Positions 5,748-7,838 of a stretch of DNA of 7,838 nt are shown here, one piece after another. Each line of letters begins with the position of its first letter. Position 1 is the stretch's first letter. The DNA is from Methanoregula sp. (GTDB lineage Archaea; Halobacteriota; Methanomicrobia; Methanomicrobiales; Methanospirillaceae): NCBI GenBank assembly GCA_022710665.1, contig JAKLGN010000053.1:1-7838 (forward strand), written 5' to 3'. Position numbers and translations under genes: made by a program. The notes under the pieces were generated by a model. That model was not told the DNA's origin. It saw nothing but the letters and a program-made list of their open reading frames with translations, and ran no database searches.

Positions 5748-6655
5748 AAGCCGCAGACGTAAAAGCAGAGATCAACGAGAGGATCATAAAATCCCTCTCG
5801 GAGGGAAAGATCCCCTGGCTGAAACCGTGGACCGAGAACGGCCCGCGTAATCTCTTCAGCGGCAGGGCATACACCGGGCTGAACCGGTTGATCCTCGGGC
5901 TCAGCTCCTATCCCCTCCCCTTTTGGGCAACCTATCGCCAGTATCTCGCCGCAGGGCTGCAGGTCCAGAAGGGCGAACACGGCACCGGGATTATCTACGC
6001 AGGCCGGACCGTCAAGACCGACACGAAGACCGATGAGAACGGCAAGGAGACCGAGAACAAAAAACAAATCCGTTTCCTGAAAGCCTTTGTAGTTTTCAAT
6101 ATCGCCCAGACTGATTACAAGGAGAAGGGCTACGAGCTGCCGGACCTGAAAGAGAACGCCCACCTTCTCGGATGCGATGCAGTTATTCAGGACTACACGG
6201 GCCGGCACTCAATACGGGTTACGGCGGGAAACCGTGCCGCCTACTCCCCGCAGATGGATATCATCACCTGCCCGGAGATCGGCCAGTTCAGAACCTCCGA
6301 GCACTATTATGCGACGATGTTTCACGAGTGCATCCACTCCACCGGGCCCCGGCTCGACCGGTTCAAGAGAACCGATCCGGTCTGCTTCGGGTCCGACACC
6401 TACGGACGCGAGGAACTGGTAGCCGAGATCGGGAGTGCTTACTTGGCAGCACTTACCGGCATCGACTCATCAGCTGTTGTTCAGAATCAGGCGGCTTACC
6501 TCCAGAACTGGGCAACGGCGATCAAGGCTGATGCCGATCTCGTGATGTATGCAGCCGGCAGGGCAGAGAAGGCGGCGGATTTTATGATCGGGGCTTCTGC
6601 CCCGGCGCCTGCCAGCGCAACCGGAACCGATGCAGCGGGAGATGTGACGGCATGA
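5744..6655 (+). CDS. ArdC-type antirestriction protein (ssDNA-binding domain plus zincin metallopeptidase)
   Basis: This 303-residue protein has the usual ArdC size and two-domain plan. Residues about 3-125 match the N-terminal ssDNA-binding domain (old DUF1738), with the signature stretches IPWLKPW (23-29), FWATYRQYLAAGLQVQKGEHG (60-80) and FVVFNIAQTDY (115-125). Residues about 165-285 match the zincin-like peptidase domain: HECIH at 194-198 supplies two zinc-binding His and the catalytic Glu195, and EELVAEIG (223-230) probably holds the third ligand. The tail (284-303) is Ala/Pro-rich and likely disordered. ArdC proteins of conjugative plasmids protect incoming DNA from host restriction and bind single-stranded DNA. 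In an archaeal chromosome it points to a plasmid or integrated element, though a domesticated or defence role is possible. The start overlaps the previous gene by four bases and the end overlaps the next by four. Confidence 0.93.
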   Translation: MKAADVKAEINERIIKSLSEGKIPWLKPWTENGPRNLFSGRAYTGLNRLILGLSSYPLPFWATYRQYLAAGLQVQKGEHGTGIIYAGRTVKTDTKTDENGKETENKKQIRFLKAFVVFNIAQTDYKEKGYELPDLKENAHLLGCDAVIQDYTGRHSIRVTAGNRAAYSPQMDIITCPEIGQFRTSEHYYATMFHECIHSTGPRLDRFKRTDPVCFGSDTYGREELVAEIGSAYLAALTGIDSSAVVQNQAAYLQNWATAIKADADLVMYAAGRAEKAADFMIGASAPAPASATGTDAAGDVTA

Positions 6656-6912
6656 CCTCGATTTATGATGCCATGCCGATCAAGGTTCTCGAAGAACTCG
6701 AACGCATCGAGACCACAATACCCGAGATAGAACGCCGGGCTTTCATGCTGCAGGCTGATGCGCAGGATCTCCGCTACAGGCACGATGAGATTATCAATTC
6801 GTGGAAACTCCGGGCCGAGCGGGAGGGCCTCGATAACCTGATCGCAGAACGGCACCGGCTTGAGATGATCGCATGGGTCTGCGATCCGCTGCCATGCAGG
6901 GGGCGGGTCTGA
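6652..6912 (+). CDS. small hypothetical protein, predicted helical / coiled coil
   Basis: The 86-residue protein is not one I recognise. Residues 9-75 are rich in Glu, Arg, Leu and Ile in a heptad-like pattern (KVLEELERIETTIPEIERRA, then RAEREGLDNLIAERHRLEMI), which predicts long helices that may form a coiled coil. The C-terminal end carries two Cys (VCDPLPCRG). It starts in an ATGA overlap with the ArdC gene and its TGA shares one base with the next start (TGATG), so it is translated with both. The tight coupling argues for a real gene and for a product made in proportion to ArdC and the DUF6876 protein, perhaps a small binding partner. Confidence 0.7.
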   Translation: MTSIYDAMPIKVLEELERIETTIPEIERRAFMLQADAQDLRYRHDEIINSWKLRAEREGLDNLIAERHRLEMIAWVCDPLPCRGRV

Positions 6913-7277
6913 TGATCCCGGCATTGGAACTGAAATCATCCCTTTCCCATTTTACCGGGACAACCCGGTATATCCGTGACCCGTTCACCGGTCTGATGCA
7001 CACGGACGGGATCGAGCACCTGGCAGAGCGTGCAGGGGCGCAGTGGCTGATCTCCGATATTGGCGCAGTGTTCCGCCATCACCCGGGCATCAAGGGGATC
7101 GCGTTCCAGCTCTGGACCCTGACCGTTGATGAGGATAATACAGCGGTCCTGACCTGTCGGGAAGACTGCGACACACCTTCACTCTACGAGCAGAGATACG
7201 AGTACACCGATTTCCCGGTCGGGACCTGGAAGATGTATCTTATCAATGGTGTGCTGATGGTCCCTTCGGAGTACTGA
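6912..7277 (+). CDS. DUF6876 family protein
   Basis: The 121-residue protein shows the run of motifs I associate with DUF6876: LSHFTGT near the N terminus (11-17), HTDGIEHLAERAGAQWLISD (30-49), FQLWTLTV (65-72), VLTCRED (79-85), YTDFPVGTWKMYLINGVLMV (98-117) and the terminal PSEY. The family is small, soluble and of unknown function, and I know it mostly from bacteria and their plasmids and integrated elements, where ArdC-like genes also occur. ATG 6912 overlaps the previous stop by one base and follows the G-rich GGGGGCGGG. A longer frame opening at 6873 exists but would overlap the upstream gene by 40 bases. Its place behind ArdC suggests it travels with antirestriction genes; its role is not known. 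Confidence 0.85.
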   Translation: MIPALELKSSLSHFTGTTRYIRDPFTGLMHTDGIEHLAERAGAQWLISDIGAVFRHHPGIKGIAFQLWTLTVDEDNTAVLTCREDCDTPSLYEQRYEYTDFPVGTWKMYLINGVLMVPSEY

Positions 7278-7286
7278 GGGATTCCC

Positions 7287-7436
7287 ATGATCAGCAGGCG
7301 CGAACTCTGGGAGTATCGGAAAAAACGATCAACCATTTTTGGGATGGGGAAAAGTCTGATCTGGTGGCTGCACCGGATGAAGACGAAAATCATTTTTTGG
7401 TACAGGAAAAAGGTGGCCCGGACAGGGACACCATGA
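7287..7436 (+). CDS. very basic 49-residue hypothetical protein
   Basis: This short frame starts at ATG 7287, with GAGGG (7276-7280) as its ribosome binding site, and begins 9 bases after the DUF6876 stop, the normal spacing in this operon. The 49 residues contain 14 Lys/Arg and only two acidic residues, plus many aromatic ones (four Trp, two Tyr). The clusters RKKR (11-14) and YRKK (39-42) and the stretch KSLIWWLHRMKTKIIFWYRK suggest a nucleic-acid-binding or membrane-surface peptide. I do not recognise it. The spacing and binding site support translation; the short length means chance is not excluded. Its stop lies in the hairpin that follows the operon. Confidence 0.5.
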   Translation: MISRRELWEYRKKRSTIFGMGKSLIWWLHRMKTKIIFWYRKKVARTGTP

Positions 7437-7460
7437 CTCCAATCAAGAGCCCTGCCCGGG
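7417..7460 (+). terminator. strong stem-loop at the end of the ArdC operon
   Basis: CCCGGACAGGG (7417-7427) pairs with CCCTGCCCGGG (7450-7460) over 11 positions with one A-C mismatch. The 22-base loop contains a 15-base sequence also found at the operon start (5389-5403). A run of six T at 7490-7495 follows and is the more likely termination point; the stem may protect the 3' end or act as a DNA site. Confidence 0.45.
7428..7442 (+). repeat. 15-base direct repeat matching the start of the ArdC operon
   Basis: ACACCATGACTCCAA here is identical to 5389-5403, which includes the start codon of the first operon gene. Similarity stops beyond these bases. The two copies bracket the five-gene operon almost exactly. 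Confidence 0.6.
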
Positions 7461-7489
7461 TTAGTACACTATCGACGCCCGGCATTATC

Positions 7490-7495
7490 TTTTTT
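7490..7495 (+). terminator. T-tract terminator downstream of the ArdC operon
   Basis: Six T in a row about 55 bases after the last stop codon, in otherwise GC-rich DNA, fit archaeal T-tract termination. Confidence 0.4.
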
Positions 7496-7515
7496 GGCAA
7501 AGGTTGGCCCACCCC

Positions 7516-7566
7516 GAAGGCTCACGCGACGGGCCCGCCCGGCGGTCCCGTATCCGGCTCGCCTTC
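7516..7566 (+). repeat. nested hairpin element, copy 1
   Basis: Outer arms GAAGGC (7516-7521) and GCCTTC (7561-7566) pair. Inside are GCTCACGCGAC (7520-7530) and CCGGCTCGC (7554-7562), shared with copy 2, around an inner hairpin ACGGG/CCCGT (7529-7533 with 7547-7551) extended by CCG/CGG. Confidence 0.6.
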
Positions 7567-7633
7567 TTCCCGCCCGGACCCGCTGCCGTTGTGCCTGTCC
7601 TGTTGAGATGCCCTGATCTTCCCAGGCCCGCCC

Positions 7634-7679
7634 GATGCTCACGCGACACGGCGAAGGTCGCCGTGTTCCGGCTCGCATC
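7634..7679 (+). repeat. nested hairpin element, copy 2
   Basis: Outer arms GATGC (7634-7638) and GCATC (7675-7679) pair. The shared flanks GCTCACGCGAC (7637-7647) and CCGGCTCGC (7668-7676) surround a perfect 9-bp inner hairpin, ACACGGCGA-AGG-TCGCCGTGT (7646-7666), whose sequence differs from that of copy 1. Confidence 0.65.
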
Positions 7680-7834
7680 CTCCCACCCCCAACCGGAAAC
7701 CTTACCCCGTGGTTATCCTAATGACTGCCCGTCCCTTTCAAGGGCGGGAGGAGCGAAGCGGGCGGCGGGTCGTGGCCGCAGTGGCCCGAACGAGCACCGC
7801 TTCAGGGTGCGAAGGTAACGAACCGCATCAGCGG
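7678..7834 (-). repeat. right arm of the ~160-bp imperfect inverted repeat
   Basis: The reverse complement of this stretch aligns with 4934-5092. The longest identical block is 7746-7764, equal to 5007-5025 inverted. The outer end, with CGCATCAGCGG (7824-7834), lies four bases from the window edge, so the repeat may continue beyond it. Confidence 0.8.
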
Positions 7835-7838
7835 TGAG

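Larger units (their letters stand above)
7500..7838. other. gene-poor GC-rich repeat region to the right of the ArdC operon
   Basis: Nothing here looks like a gene. Open frames are Pro/Arg/Gly-rich and lack binding sites or family resemblance. The stretch consists of two copies of a hairpin element (7516-7566 and 7634-7679) and then the right arm of the large inverted repeat (7678-7834), which runs to the window edge. Confidence 0.6.

Noticed and set aside
5450..6208. A 252-codon minus-strand frame opposite the first two ArdC-operon genes
   Set aside because: It is antisense to a clear ArdC gene and its coupled partner, and has no recognisable domain.
7433..7606. A possible sixth operon gene of 57 codons starting in an ATGA overlap with the 49-residue gene
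   Set aside because: The translation is Pro/Gly/Ser-rich, the start lies in the loop of a strong stem-loop, and the T-tract at 7490-7495 and the hairpin element lie inside it. The overlap is probably produced by the 15-base repeat.

Overview
The window looks like chromosomal DNA from a hydrogenotrophic methanogen of the order Methanomicrobiales, possibly a Methanoregula-like lineage. The case rests on several methanogen-type genes side by side: an AqpM aquaporin, the methanogen families DUF2193 and DUF2180, and a stand-alone small siroheme sulfite reductase. Archaeal-style TATA boxes and GGTGA-like ribosome binding sites fit this. The genus is an inference; the order is fairly secure.

Left part (1-2034, plus strand): the tail of an unidentified, probably membrane, protein; a 188-residue protein with two membrane helices; then a two-gene operon of a small sulfite/nitrite reductase (4Fe-4S plus siroheme) and a single-domain cupin. 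A convergent gap (1862-2034) has a T-tract at each end, one for each strand, around a GC-rich repeat-like stretch.

Middle part (2035-4600, minus strand): a tightly packed operon DUF2193 -> DUF2180 -> aqpM, with a TATA box near 4591-4596 and a short leader that can form alternative hairpins around the ribosome binding site. DUF2180 is a small Cys-rich, probably zinc-binding protein, and DUF2193 ends in a four-Cys cluster.

Right part (about 4680-7838): a plus-strand operon of five overlapping or closely spaced genes (5394-7436): an unknown 117-residue protein, an ArdC-type antirestriction protein (ssDNA-binding domain plus HExxH zincin), a coiled-coil-like 86-residue protein, a DUF6876 protein, and a very basic 49-residue protein. 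This set resembles cargo of plasmids or integrated elements. It is flanked by gene-poor, GC-rich DNA holding a roughly 160-bp inverted repeat pair (4934-5092 and 7678-7834) plus many shorter repeats. The repeat copies differ at paired positions in ways that keep hairpins intact, suggesting a structured element. No integrase, transposase, replication gene, tRNA or CRISPR array is visible, so the boundaries of any mobile unit remain open.
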